Positions 24,830 through 33,975 of a stretch of 64,000 bases of DNA are shown piece by piece (within the stretch, counting starts at the first letter, position 1; the number at the start of each line of letters is the position of its first letter). Source of the DNA: UBA5314 sp040217815 (lineage in GTDB: Bacteria > Bacillota > Syntrophomonadia > Syntrophomonadales > Syntrophomonadaceae); contig JBEHWI010000005.1 of the NCBI GenBank assembly GCA_040217815.1, positions 47,263 to 111,262 of the forward strand, read 5' to 3'. Position numbers and translations under genes: made by a program. The notes below the pieces were generated by a model that was given only the letters and a program-made list of their open reading frames with translations, made no database searches and was not told where the DNA came from.

Positions 24830-25522
24830 TTAACCGCCGGTAAACCGGTAGCCCGCTCCCCACACAGTCTCCAGGTACTGGGGATTGGAAGGGTCTGCTT
24901 CAATCTTTTCTCTTATCTTGCGGATGTGAACCGCCACCGTGGTAAGGTCACCGTAGGCTTCTTCTCCCCAGATATGAATATATATCTGGTCCTTGGTCAG
25001 CACCCGGTTGGGATTTTGGGCCAGAAATACCAGCAGGTCAAACTCTTTGGAAGAAAAGGCGATCTCCTGGCCGTTGAGCATAACTCTTCGGGAGCTTTTA
25101 TTGATAACCAGGCCTTTGATCTCTATCTCTTCACCGCTGTCGGGCCGAAAACCCAGCAGGCGTTCATGCCGTGCAATATGGGCTTTGGCCCGGGCCACCA
25201 TTTCCAGGGGACTGAAAGGTTTAACCATATAATCATCGGCCCCCAGACCCAGGCCCCTTATTTTATCCATGTCTTCCGTTTTGGCAGATATTATTATGAT
25301 AGGAACCGTGCTGAATTTGCGTATGCGGCGGCATATTTCAAAACCATCCAGGCCGGGCAGCATCAGATCCAGGACGATGAGATCATAGTCTTTGTCCCGG
25401 CACCGGCCCAAAGCTTTGTCGCCATTGCTCTCAATCTCAACCGTAAACCCTTCAATTTCCAGATAATCCTTTTCCAGTTCAGCAATATTGAGCTCATCTT
25501 CAACTATCAATATGGTTTTCAT
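24830..25522 (-). CDS. OmpR/PhoB-family response regulator
   Basis: About 230 aa from the ATG at 25522, which follows GGGGAGA. The receiver domain has the phospho-acceptor Asp52 in LIVLDLMLPGLDG and the switch Lys in MVKPFSP. The C-terminal winged helix ends HIRKIREKIEADP, GAGYRF. The gene overlaps the start of its stop with the kinase gene upstream, so the pair is co-transcribed. The target genes are unknown; the divergent DUF4405 operon is a likely candidate. Confidence 0.93.
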   Translation of the reverse strand: MKTILIVEDELNIAELEKDYLEIEGFTVEIESNGDKALGRCRDKDYDLIVLDLMLPGLDGFEICRRIRKFSTVPIIIISAKTEDMDKIRGLGLGADDYMVKPFSPLEMVARAKAHIARHERLLGFRPDSGEEIEIKGLVINKSSRRVMLNGQEIAFSSKEFDLLVFLAQNPNRVLTKDQIYIHIWGEEAYGDLTTVAVHIRKIREKIEADPSNPQYLETVWGAGYRFTGG

Positions 25523-27005
25523 CAGCTGTCTCCCCTGCATTTTTAATATTTTCCGCCCTGCCTTCGGCAGCTGTCTTTTTCAAGGTGAAAAATATGCTGG
25601 TGCCTATTTCTATTTCACTCTGGGCCCAGATCCTGCCCCCATGGGCCTTAACTATCTGCTTGGCTATGGACAGCCCCAGCCCGCTGCCTTTGCTCTGCCT
25701 GGTTCGGGCCGGATCACCACGGTAGAGGCGGTCAAATATATACGGGAGGTTTTCCTGGTTTATACCCTGGCCGTTGTCCTTGATCTCAATAAGCGCTTCA
25801 TCATCATTCTCACTCAGTATGATTTCCAAGGTTGCCTGTTTTTTGTTTGGATCCTGATGCTGCTCCACATTGACAATGATATTATTGATAACCCGCTGCA
25901 GCCTTTGCCGATCGGCCCAAACCGGTGCCTGACTCGGATAAGTGGATGTAAAGCTCAAGTTTATGCCCTTATTCTCCAGGTCATATCCCTTATCTTCCAC
26001 ACAGTCATGCAAAAAGTCTTCTATATTGACCGCTTCGAAATCAAAGACCAGCTGTTTGAGATCCAGCTTGGAGAAAAGAAACAATTCGTCTATCAAGCGG
26101 TCCATCTGCACGGCGTTGCTGTATATGGTCTGCATATATTTGCTTTCTTTTTCCGGGGTGCTGGCCACACCCTCCATTATGCCTTGAACATAACCACGTA
26201 TCGAAGTGATGGGAGTCTTCAAGTCATGTGAAATATTGGCTATCAGCTCTTTGCGGTTTTTCTCATAGCTCTCACTCAAGGTCCGGGCCTCTTTTAGCTG
26301 CAAACGCATGGTTTCATAGGACCGACAAAGTTCTCCCACTTCGTCCTCGGACGGTATTTCAATGGCATGATCCAGGTTGCCCCGGGCAATCTCCGTCGTG
26401 GCCTTATTGAGAATACCCAGGGGGGTGACTATATTGGATGCCACGCGATAGCTGATGATGAAATTGATGATCAACCCCAGCAGCACGGCGGCGAAGAAAA
26501 CCCATTCTATACCGGGTCCTTTCGGCCGGTCCTGGGCTAGTAAATAAATGCTTCCGGCGCTATTATCACTGAATTGGATATCGCGGTATTTAAGTAGGTA
26601 ATACCCATGGTGACCGGGAGTAAATCCACTTTTCAAGTCAAATATAGAAGAGAGCAATTTTCCCTTATCAATTCTGTCCGGCACATAATCGATCTTCCCG
26701 CCCTTTTCTACTATTACATAAAAAAATCGCTGATCAACCGCCTGGTTAAGCTTCTGCAAATAGTTGCTCTCCCCAAGTTTGTCGGGATTGCCGCTGTTAA
26801 TTATGCTGTCCAGTTCCGAGGTGAGGGCAATACTCTGTTTTAAAACGTCCTCTGTCCTGGTCTCCTGTGGAGTACCATACTGGATGTTAATCTCATGCCA
26901 TACAAATTCGGCTATCCCCAGCAATATCAATGGGATTATGATCATTGAGATATGAGACATGGCCAGTTTGTATTTTAATGATTTGTCTTTTAAAAATGGC
27001 AGCAT
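25500..27005 (-). CDS. Membrane sensor histidine kinase
   Basis: About 501 aa from the ATG at 27005 after GGGGAGAAG. Two membrane helices enclose an extracellular sensor region of about 150 residues. Then come HAMP, a HisKA dimerisation helix with ISHDLKTPITSIRGYVQG, and an ATPase domain with the N-box VINNIIVNVEQH, G1 IEIKDNGQGI and G2 GSGLGLSI. It forms a two-component pair with the regulator just downstream. The sensor region is not a family I recognise. The two genes are flanked on the opposite strand by the related small proteins at 24617 and 27787. Confidence 0.93.
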   Translation of the reverse strand: MLPFLKDKSLKYKLAMSHISMIIIPLILLGIAEFVWHEINIQYGTPQETRTEDVLKQSIALTSELDSIINSGNPDKLGESNYLQKLNQAVDQRFFYVIVEKGGKIDYVPDRIDKGKLLSSIFDLKSGFTPGHHGYYLLKYRDIQFSDNSAGSIYLLAQDRPKGPGIEWVFFAAVLLGLIINFIISYRVASNIVTPLGILNKATTEIARGNLDHAIEIPSEDEVGELCRSYETMRLQLKEARTLSESYEKNRKELIANISHDLKTPITSIRGYVQGIMEGVASTPEKESKYMQTIYSNAVQMDRLIDELFLFSKLDLKQLVFDFEAVNIEDFLHDCVEDKGYDLENKGINLSFTSTYPSQAPVWADRQRLQRVINNIIVNVEQHQDPNKKQATLEIILSENDDEALIEIKDNGQGINQENLPYIFDRLYRGDPARTRQSKGSGLGLSIAKQIVKAHGGRIWAQSEIEIGTSIFFTLKKTAAEGRAENIKNAGETADENHIDS

Positions 27006-27124
27006 ATTTCTTCTCCCCAAGTAATAAAGATACAACTTTATATTAGCAACCAGTTTTAAATACCGCTTTAATAGAACTTTAAATTTTTATAAATAAGATT
27101 ACTATTTCCCACACTTGTGAGATT

Positions 27125-27159
27125 TTAAAAAAAGTTTTATCAGTGTTAAAAAAGTCTTA
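27125..27159. promoter_or_regulatory. A-tract direct repeat in the kinase/DUF4405 spacer
   Basis: TTAAAAAAAGTTTTA at 27125-27139 and TTAAAAAAGTCTTA at 27146-27159 repeat about 21 bp apart, two helical turns, in the divergent spacer. OmpR-type regulators often bind such direct repeats. The spacer is AT-rich throughout, so this is only suggestive. Confidence 0.3.
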
Positions 27160-27231
27160 AACTTTTGAACCGCTAATTTTTTCCTTTGCCTCCTATACTA
27201 AAATTAACACCTGGGAAAAGGAAGGCGAATT

Positions 27232-27735
27232 ATGAAAAGCAAAAACAAGTGGAATACAGTACTGGACCTCATTTTATTTGTGGTAATGCTGGCGGTTTTC
27301 TGCATCAAGGGGCAATATCACGAACCCCTGGCTTACACTATCGGCCTTTTGGCTGCCCTGCACATTATTTTGCACTGGAAGCAATTCACCATCATGATCA
27401 AGAAGAATATCGGCAATAAGAATGTAATACTTGATATCTTAATGTTTCTGGTCATGCTCTCCCTATTTATGGTAGAAGGCAATATACATGAAATTATGGC
27501 CTGGACTATCGGAGTCCTTTCCCTGGTGCATGTGATTTGGCACTGGAAGCAGTTCAAGCTTATGTACTGCCAGCTCATACCCGATACCTATTATCGCTAT
27601 CTGGTCGCAGCTCTCACTGTCATTCTTTTAACCGCTGTACTGGCCGCACCCAATTATCTGACTATACAGGCAACCGGCAAAGGTCACGGCGGTCCCCCGC
27701 CCGGCTATGCCGGCAGTGGACGCGGGCATCACTAG
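27232..27735 (+). CDS. DUF4405-type membrane protein with His-rich tail
   Basis: 167 aa with two repeated units, each with two membrane helices and paired histidines: LDLILF...HEPLAYTIGLLAALHIILHWKQF and LDILMF...HEIMAWTIGVLSLVHVIWHWKQF (shown in part). This matches DUF4405, related to small cytochrome b-type haem proteins. A fifth helix leads to a glycine/histidine tail (GKGHGG...GRGHH) on the outside that could bind metal. The ATG follows AAGGAAGG. It is divergent from the two-component system and upstream of the small paralogous protein. Confidence 0.8.
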   Translation: MKSKNKWNTVLDLILFVVMLAVFCIKGQYHEPLAYTIGLLAALHIILHWKQFTIMIKKNIGNKNVILDILMFLVMLSLFMVEGNIHEIMAWTIGVLSLVHVIWHWKQFKLMYCQLIPDTYYRYLVAALTVILLTAVLAAPNYLTIQATGKGHGGPPPGYAGSGRGHH

Positions 27736-27786
27736 AATTCTGTTTAGCGATAACGAACCGGAATTAAACGAAAGGGAGTGTTTAGT

Positions 27787-27969
27787 ATGGACAGTAAGAG
27801 CTTTAAACAGAAACCATTGATTTTATACAAACATGGAGCGGGTCCATCCCCGGGTACTCACCTTGGAAAAACTACTATTCCTTCAGGAGCAGTTGTGAAT
27901 ATGCCTAAAAAGGAGCTTCAACGGATACCCTATGAGAAACTAATAGTTATTGCGGGATTGTTAAAATAA
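27787..27969 (+). CDS. 60-aa protein with PYEKLIVIAGLLK tail (paralogue of 24617-24811)
   Basis: The ATG at 27787 has an AAAGGGAG site 8 nt upstream. The body (MDSKSFKQKPLILYKHGAG...) shares no obvious identity with the other small protein except the last 13 residues, PYEKLIVIAGLLK. It is basic, without signal peptide or cysteine. It lies 51 bp after the DUF4405 gene and is probably translated from the same transcript. Function unknown. Confidence 0.7.
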   Translation: MDSKSFKQKPLILYKHGAGPSPGTHLGKTTIPSGAVVNMPKKELQRIPYEKLIVIAGLLK

Positions 27970-28080
27970 CATCAATTCCAGGAAGCTGCTGCCAAATGTA
28001 GCAGTAAAAATTAAGCAGATTTTAATAATTAATCCTTATGCTTTTACATAAGCCAACACATCCTCCCGGAGGTTATGGCA

Positions 28081-28596
28081 ATGCACACATTTGTCTCCTA
28101 TATCAAAAGCCGTGAATTGCATTTTTTATACCAAATTAACCAGAATATCAAGTGCAGTATTCTGGACAAATTGATGACTTTCATTACTCACTTCGGTTCA
28201 TTTCCTGCCATCATGCTGATTTTGCTGGTATTGCTCAAATCCTCAGATCCCGGCCTGGTTAGAGTTGGGCAGGCCCTGGCCGCCGTGCAGGTGGTAAGCC
28301 AGATAGCAGTCCATTCACTTAAATGGATAGTCAACCGACCTCGGCCCTTCAAGGTGTGGAAGGATATCATAGCGCGCCATCCGCCTACTTCCAAACACTC
28401 CTTTCCCTCGGGACAGACATGCGCGATTTTCGCCACCGCCCTTACCATTGCCAGTTTTTATCCGACCAGCGCTTTTATATTAATTCCCCTGGCCCTGATA
28501 GTGGGAATCTCTCGCATTTATTTAGGGGCCCATTATCCGACCGATGTTCTGGTTGGCTGCTTTCTGGCGATAGGAACCTGGCTTATTGTCCTGTAA
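28081..28596 (+). CDS. PAP2-family membrane phosphatase
   Basis: 171 aa from the ATG at 28081; an ATG at 28075 is too close to the GGAGG. It has the three acid phosphatase motifs: KWIVNRPRPF, PSGQTC (in KHSFPSGQT) and SRIYLGAHYPTDVLVG. Five to six membrane helices place the active site at the outer face. Such enzymes dephosphorylate undecaprenyl pyrophosphate or phosphatidate-type lipids. It heads an operon with glycolipid and cell-wall genes. Confidence 0.9.
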   Translation: MHTFVSYIKSRELHFLYQINQNIKCSILDKLMTFITHFGSFPAIMLILLVLLKSSDPGLVRVGQALAAVQVVSQIAVHSLKWIVNRPRPFKVWKDIIARHPPTSKHSFPSGQTCAIFATALTIASFYPTSAFILIPLALIVGISRIYLGAHYPTDVLVGCFLAIGTWLIVL

Positions 28597-28676
28597 ATGA
28601 TTGGGAGAAAATGCCGGAGCCGCTCTGGGTTGTTTGATAATTGCCGCAAATATTAGAGAGTAAGGAGGAATTCATT

Positions 28677-29816
28677 TTGTCCAAGCCAAAAATCCTTATT
28701 TTTTCGGCCTCCTTTGGCAACGGTCACATCCGGGCGGCCGAAGCCTTAACTGAAGCTATTCGTTCAAAATCCCCTTCAGCCCAAATAATCCATATGGACT
28801 TTGGGGCCATGCTGAACAAATATTTTTACTTGGCATTGAAAGATTTCTATATATCGATGCTGAAACATACTCCCCGGGTTTGGGGCGGTTTTTACTACGG
28901 AACCTCGCGCATCTCCCAGCGCTCCCTGTTGCAGCGTTTCCTCAACAGCATGGGTCAGAATGAATACCTTAAGTATATTGACGCGGTACAGCCCGATGTA
29001 ATTGTGTGCACTTACCCGACGGTAGCCGGGGTTTTAGCAAAATTGAGGAACAAGCGGATTCTTACCATACCAGTTGTTACAGTAGTAACCGATTACACGG
29101 TTCACAGCCAGTGGATACACGATGGGGTTGATTTATACATCGTCGGCTGCCAGGAAGTATTAGACGGTCTGGCTTCCCGGGGGATCAGCAAGAGCAGGAT
29201 TAAAGCCACTGGAATCCCGGTCAGTCCTCGTTTTGAAATGGAATTGAACCGGACCGATATAATGAACCGGTTAAAAATAAATACCGCTCTCCCCACTATC
29301 CTGGTTATGGGCGGGGCCTACGGAGTCTTGAGTGAATTGAAGCGGATCGTCGCCTGGCTGGCCGCCTCAGCACAGCCGGTCCAGACCGTAGTAGTGTGCG
29401 GCAGGGATCAAAAACTATATGCTTCCCTGGATGAAATAATGGGAAGCCCAGATAATCCGGTAATTCGCTTCGGCTACGTGAACAACGTCGATGAACTGAT
29501 GAGCATAGCCGACCTGGTCATAACCAAAGCCGGTGGATTAATCACCACTGAATCATTAAATAAAAAACTGCCTTTGCTGGTCTTTAAGCCCATCCCCGGG
29601 CAGGAAATGGAAAACGCCAAATACGTGGCCAGAATAGGCGCCGGCCGCACTGTCCAATCCCTTCCGGAACTTTTTTCAACCATATCCGAGCTGCTGGCCA
29701 ATCCTGCGCAGTTGGCCTGCATGAAACTGGCGGCCGCCAATTCTGTACCCGGTGGGTCAGCCGGAGCAGCAGCCCAGCTTATTCTGCGGCAAACGGCCGC
29801 AATAAAACAAAAGTGA
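28677..29816 (+). CDS. UgtP/MGDG-synthase-type glycosyltransferase
   Basis: I chose the TTG at 28677, which has AAGGAGG 8 nt upstream, giving about 379 aa beginning MSKPKILIFSASFGNGHIRA. The N-domain motif FGNGHIRAAEALTEAI and the C-domain donor-site run ITKAGGLITTESLNKKLPLL are those of GT28 glycosyltransferases that add sugars to diacylglycerol. Likely product: a glycolipid at the inner membrane face. It is followed after 9 bp by an MFS gene. Confidence 0.88.
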   Translation: MSKPKILIFSASFGNGHIRAAEALTEAIRSKSPSAQIIHMDFGAMLNKYFYLALKDFYISMLKHTPRVWGGFYYGTSRISQRSLLQRFLNSMGQNEYLKYIDAVQPDVIVCTYPTVAGVLAKLRNKRILTIPVVTVVTDYTVHSQWIHDGVDLYIVGCQEVLDGLASRGISKSRIKATGIPVSPRFEMELNRTDIMNRLKINTALPTILVMGGAYGVLSELKRIVAWLAASAQPVQTVVVCGRDQKLYASLDEIMGSPDNPVIRFGYVNNVDELMSIADLVITKAGGLITTESLNKKLPLLVFKPIPGQEMENAKYVARIGAGRTVQSLPELFSTISELLANPAQLACMKLAAANSVPGGSAGAAAQLILRQTAAIKQK

Positions 29817-29825
29817 GGGCCGGCC

Positions 29826-30986
29826 ATGACATCTTTGATAATAATGGGCCTGATGGAATTCGTTCGCGGAGCCCTGGTTTTGAGCCTCTTGCCCATATAC
29901 GGGCAGTATTCGTCCGGGTTCAGCCTGGGGGTGATCGGAACCGCGATATCTCTGCATTACCTGTCCGACAACCTGTTTCGTATTCCAGCCGGTTGGATTA
30001 ATGATCGCCTGGGCGGAAAGTGGTTGTTGTTGTTCGGCACCCTATTATCTGGTTGTGGACTTGTTCTCATGTATTTTGCATATACATCTGCCCATCTATG
30101 GTTGGGCGCCATACTGTTCGGCCTGGGCGTCTCGCCCTTGTGGCCTGTTGTGATATCGGTTGTTTCCACCAGCATGCCATTGGACCAAATTGGCGAAGCG
30201 CTCAGCAGGGTATTTATTGCCTGGTTGGTGGGCAGCGGAGCCGGCCCGGTTTCAATAAATTTTATTTTGGGCAAATCTTATAGCCTTTCCTTCTGGGCCC
30301 TGATGCTTCTAGTCATGTCGTCCGTGCTGATCACCCTGATTATGCCCTTCCCCAAACATGACCGTTCGGTAAACAAACCGATAAAACTATTTCTCCTTGA
30401 ACTGCTGCGCGAATCAATAGAATTTAAAGTCCTGTACCCTGGCATGTTTGTCCAAACCCTGTCTATTGGCATCCTTATACCAGTTATAACTGTTTATTGC
30501 CAAACCGTTTTCGGCATTTCTTTAGAAGAGTTCAGCTACTTTTTGATTGGGGCAGGCCTATTCACGGTTATCCTTTTGGTGCCGGCCGGTAAACTGGCTG
30601 ATCGCCTCGGAGTTAAAGGGCCGCTGGTCGCGGGTCTGGCTGCGGCTGCACTGTTTTTAGCCCTGCTCCCCTTGCAGAGACATATCGCTAACGCTTTGAT
30701 GTTGGGAGCCCTGATCGGCATTTCTTACGCATTTATACTGCCCGCCTGGAACGGGTTAATTGCCCGGGTTATTTCCCCGGAAAAGAGGGGGGTCATGTGG
30801 GCCTGGTTCATGACCGTCGAAGGAATTGGCACAGCCACCGGTTCATACATCGGCGCCGCCGTATGGGATGGAATCGGGCCCCAGGCGCCGTTCTTCTTCA
30901 GCGCATCGGTCCTTGCCATTATGGCCCTGGTATATTGTTTCATCGATATTAATGCCCTAATAACCAGAAATCACAGCGTTTCTTAG
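29826..30986 (+). CDS. MFS transporter
   Basis: 386 aa with about twelve membrane helices and the loop 2-3 motif-A-like sequence RIPAGWINDRLGGKW. A second copy, VPAGKLADRLGVKG, lies at the start of the C-terminal half. The substrate is unknown. Its position between a glycolipid glycosyltransferase and a polysaccharide deacetylase suggests lipid or saccharide movement or precursor export; this is inference. GAGGG precedes the ATG. Confidence 0.85.
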   Translation: MTSLIIMGLMEFVRGALVLSLLPIYGQYSSGFSLGVIGTAISLHYLSDNLFRIPAGWINDRLGGKWLLLFGTLLSGCGLVLMYFAYTSAHLWLGAILFGLGVSPLWPVVISVVSTSMPLDQIGEALSRVFIAWLVGSGAGPVSINFILGKSYSLSFWALMLLVMSSVLITLIMPFPKHDRSVNKPIKLFLLELLRESIEFKVLYPGMFVQTLSIGILIPVITVYCQTVFGISLEEFSYFLIGAGLFTVILLVPAGKLADRLGVKGPLVAGLAAAALFLALLPLQRHIANALMLGALIGISYAFILPAWNGLIARVISPEKRGVMWAWFMTVEGIGTATGSYIGAAVWDGIGPQAPFFFSASVLAIMALVYCFIDINALITRNHSVS

Positions 30987-31001
30987 AGGGGATGAAAGGC
31001 T

Positions 31002-32258
31002 ATGCAATGGTCAAACAGCTTGATTTTAATATTTATTTTAGCAGTACTATCATATACATTGATCCCCGATCTGCTCTTGCATCTCCTGGGCATCGGGAGC
31101 TGGAAACGACACTACGGCCCCGGTGTAGTGTTTACCTTTGACGATGGACCGGATCCTCTGGTCACTCCCCTGCTTATCGACATCCTGGAAAGGCTGAAAA
31201 TCAAGGCGGTTTTTTTTGTAGTCGGAGAGAACGCCGAAAAGCACCCCGAATTAATAGAGCTTATCAAGGCCAGGGGCCACCAATTGGGCGCCCATTGCCA
31301 GTATCACCACCATGCCTGGCTGATGTCGCCCCGCAAAACTTGGCGCGAATGGGACGACTGCATCAAAACCCTTGAAGACATAACCGGAGAACCGGTTGAA
31401 TGGATACGCCCGCCCTGGGGCTTCTTCAGCCTGGCTACCTTTATGTGGATGCAATCCAGAAAAAAGCGGGCGGTTTTATACACTGTGGAAGGCCATGACT
31501 GGCAGCTGAAACGGAGCCCGAAGCAGATCTGCCAGCGGATAGTAAACAAGGCTCAAGAAGGTTCGATAATTCTGCTCCATGACAGCGGCCCGGAAAAAGG
31601 AGCCCCCCGGAAAATGCTGGAGAGCCTGGAAGGCATCTGTATGAATATACGAGAAACCGGGAAGCTGGCCATAATTGCGCTAGACTTCCCTCCCTGGCCG
31701 CTGCGGCGCAGGGTGATCTTCAGCCTGTGGGAAAGATGGGAGCAGTTATTTGCCCGGCTCAATCATATTGAAAAGATCAGTTCCACCAATATCCTGCGCC
31801 TATCCCAAACCCGCTACAAAGGCCCGGATCTCTACACTCCGGAAGGTCAGCTCATTGCAGCCCGAGGCGACCTGGTAGGAGAAATTCACCTTGCCAACAG
31901 CCGGCTGGCCATAGCTGAGAACAACTCATTGAAAACCGCCGCGCAGGTATTGAAGCAAGCCCGGGAAGACCTGCCGGAACTGGCTGAATATATTGAAAGC
32001 CATCCTCACTATCAAGATATAAAGGTTTTTATGGGGTTATCGATAATAAACCGCGGGGTCCAGAGACTGGGTTTTCAAGTGCAGGACGTTGCTCCCACCC
32101 TGTTTAACCAGGCAGTAAGCCTTCTCCAGCACACCATTCATCGAATCTATAATCCCACCGGCCAATCGACGGCCCATAAACATGACGACCATCCCAAGCT
32201 TGTCTGGATAAGTAAAGTCCGGCTTATTGAGCTATGGCTGCCCAAACCAGCAGGATGA
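31002..32258 (+). CDS. NodB-type polysaccharide deacetylase fused to YkoP-like domain
   Basis: 418 aa. An N-terminal hydrophobic anchor is followed by a NodB deacetylase domain, about residues 35-235, with the metal-site motifs TFDDGPDP, HCQYHHH, RPPWG and LLHDSG. Residues 240-410 resemble the YkoP domain, which in Bacillus is a separate gene next to a deacetylase and glycosyltransferase. It would remove acetyl groups from a cell-wall or surface polysaccharide outside the membrane. It is the last gene of the plus-strand envelope operon. Confidence 0.87.
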   Translation: MQWSNSLILIFILAVLSYTLIPDLLLHLLGIGSWKRHYGPGVVFTFDDGPDPLVTPLLIDILERLKIKAVFFVVGENAEKHPELIELIKARGHQLGAHCQYHHHAWLMSPRKTWREWDDCIKTLEDITGEPVEWIRPPWGFFSLATFMWMQSRKKRAVLYTVEGHDWQLKRSPKQICQRIVNKAQEGSIILLHDSGPEKGAPRKMLESLEGICMNIRETGKLAIIALDFPPWPLRRRVIFSLWERWEQLFARLNHIEKISSTNILRLSQTRYKGPDLYTPEGQLIAARGDLVGEIHLANSRLAIAENNSLKTAAQVLKQAREDLPELAEYIESHPHYQDIKVFMGLSIINRGVQRLGFQVQDVAPTLFNQAVSLLQHTIHRIYNPTGQSTAHKHDDHPKLVWISKVRLIELWLPKPAG

Positions 32259-32465
32259 AACCCGGCCCTCCGTTTATAATAGCGCTCTTCCTTAATATCC
32301 CCTTATGTATTTTTAACTCCCAGGCAGGATTTTAATTGAAGCTTTAGAATATGAGCATTATATACTTCGCCAAATGCTTCTACCTTCAATGCAGCAATTC
32401 CGACCAACCGACATATAGATCATTTGACATGCCATAAAGATCAAAATATTTTAGGGGGCGATATC

Positions 32466-33131
32466 GTGAACGTTCATGAAGCTCTGATCAAGAGGTATAC
32501 CTGCCGGGCCTTTAAGCCGGATGCGGTGAGTCCCGAGATTGTTAAGGAGATTCTGGAATGGGCCAACCGGACTCCATCCTGGGGGAACACCCAGCCCTGG
32601 CAGATCTATGCGGCCGGTGGAGAGGTCCTGGAAAGCCTGCGGCGGAATTCATTAGAGCGTTTTTCCAAAGGGGTAGCCGGAAATTTCGACCTGCCTATTC
32701 CCCAGAATTGGCCTGAAGCGATGAAAAAACGCTATGAAGCGGTTGGTAAAGAACGGTTTGCGCTTCTGTCCCAGGAATTGGACAAGGATAATATCGTTCA
32801 ATCGATAGTTGAACGCAATTTTGCCTTTTTTGACGCCCCGGTGATTATTTACTTGTGTATGGATCGCAGCCTGACTGCTTATTCCATGTATGACCTGGGG
32901 GCATTAAGCCAGAGCATCATGCTGGGAGCAGCAGATCGCGGTCTGGACACGGCCCCGGCTATCATGCTGGTTCAATACCCGGACATGATTCGGGAAGCCC
33001 TGGATATCCCGGAGGAACTGGCCATTGTCGTGGGTATTGCCCTGGGATATGGAGACGCAGGGTCAATCCACAACCGGCTGCGCACCAGCCGCCGCCCCCT
33101 GGCCGAAGTTGTCAGAATGAAGGGTTTTTAA
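32466..33131 (+). CDS. Nitroreductase-family flavoprotein
   Basis: About 221 aa from the GTG at 32466 (site AGGGGGCG). The FMN-binding signatures are present: LIKRYTCRAFKPD near the start, NRTPSWGNTQPWQIY, and GIALGYGD near the end. These enzymes reduce nitro groups or quinones with NAD(P)H. No partner gene adjoins it, and a TTG at 32424 would give a longer, less likely form. Confidence 0.9.
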   Translation: MNVHEALIKRYTCRAFKPDAVSPEIVKEILEWANRTPSWGNTQPWQIYAAGGEVLESLRRNSLERFSKGVAGNFDLPIPQNWPEAMKKRYEAVGKERFALLSQELDKDNIVQSIVERNFAFFDAPVIIYLCMDRSLTAYSMYDLGALSQSIMLGAADRGLDTAPAIMLVQYPDMIREALDIPEELAIVVGIALGYGDAGSIHNRLRTSRRPLAEVVRMKGF

Positions 33132-33166
33132 TATTTTAGTAGGTTCAGTTGCTGCTTCTACTTAAA

Positions 33167-33975
33167 CTAGTAGGCTTCCAGGGTATTTTGTAATATAATT
33201 AAGGCTTCAGACTTGGTCAGGTATTGATCGGGATTAAATATTCCATCCGGATAGCCGGTCATTATGCCCTTTGAGAATACAGTTTGAACCCCTTTAGCCC
33301 AATTCGGCACGTCTGACCAGTTTATCGGATATTCCTTGGGTGGAAACAGATTGCCTAAAAGACATCCGGCTTCCAATCGGGTTATATTATCCATAGGCTT
33401 AATGGTTCCGTCAGGATAACCTGTGATTAATCCAGCACTTGATAATATGCTGATATTGCCTGCATAGGGAGAATTGGCAGGAAGATCGAGAAATTGCTTC
33501 TTGGTATATCCCGAGTTGTCCCATTTAACCAGCGAAGTTGCAAAAGGTAAAGTTATTTCAGTTAAACGTTGAAAGAACTCGGGTTCCGCAGACAAACGCT
33601 ATACCTGGTTTCCCCGCCCCATCGGAGATTTGATTCTTCATGCCATCGCTTATGATGACCATTTTACATACTTTCGGTAATTTTCAGCATTCGGAGCACT
33701 CATGAAGCAAGATCCCGGAGGGAGGGTAATCATAATTTTATTACCCTCTAAGAGCGTTTCATTGATCCCTTTCTTGCCCGTTATGCGTAAGGTTCCCAAC
33801 ACCTGATTGTCCGAAAAATGGATTGACGGAACAGAAAGCGCCGAATTTATCGTTGAGCCCTCGTAACCCTGTTGGCCAGGCCGGTCAAGGTCGGACACAT
33901 TTATGGAAAAGTCGTCTGCTAAAACCTTACCGGGACTCATGAGAAAAATTAGAAACGCAATTACGACAACATTTC
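33167..33975 (-). pseudogene. Decayed SLH-domain surface protein
   Basis: On the minus strand a signal-peptide-like stretch (NVVVIAFLIFLMSPGKVLADD) at about 33970-33910 continues in one frame to a stop at 33650. The sense then shifts by one base (VIISDGMKNQISDGAGKPGI) and shifts again before 33595, where two SLH repeats follow: NISILSSAGLITGYPDGTI and GVQTVFSKGIMTGYPDGIF. No start codon serves the signal peptide: a stop lies just upstream in frame. At least two frameshifts plus the missing start mark this as a remnant of a cell-surface protein. Two fragments could still be expressed as separate frames. Confidence 0.75.

Noticed and set aside
24926..26231. Long plus-strand reading frames (206 and 247 codons) across the two-component genes
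   Set aside because: They lie antisense to a clear response regulator and histidine kinase with all motifs intact, and their products have no recognisable pattern.
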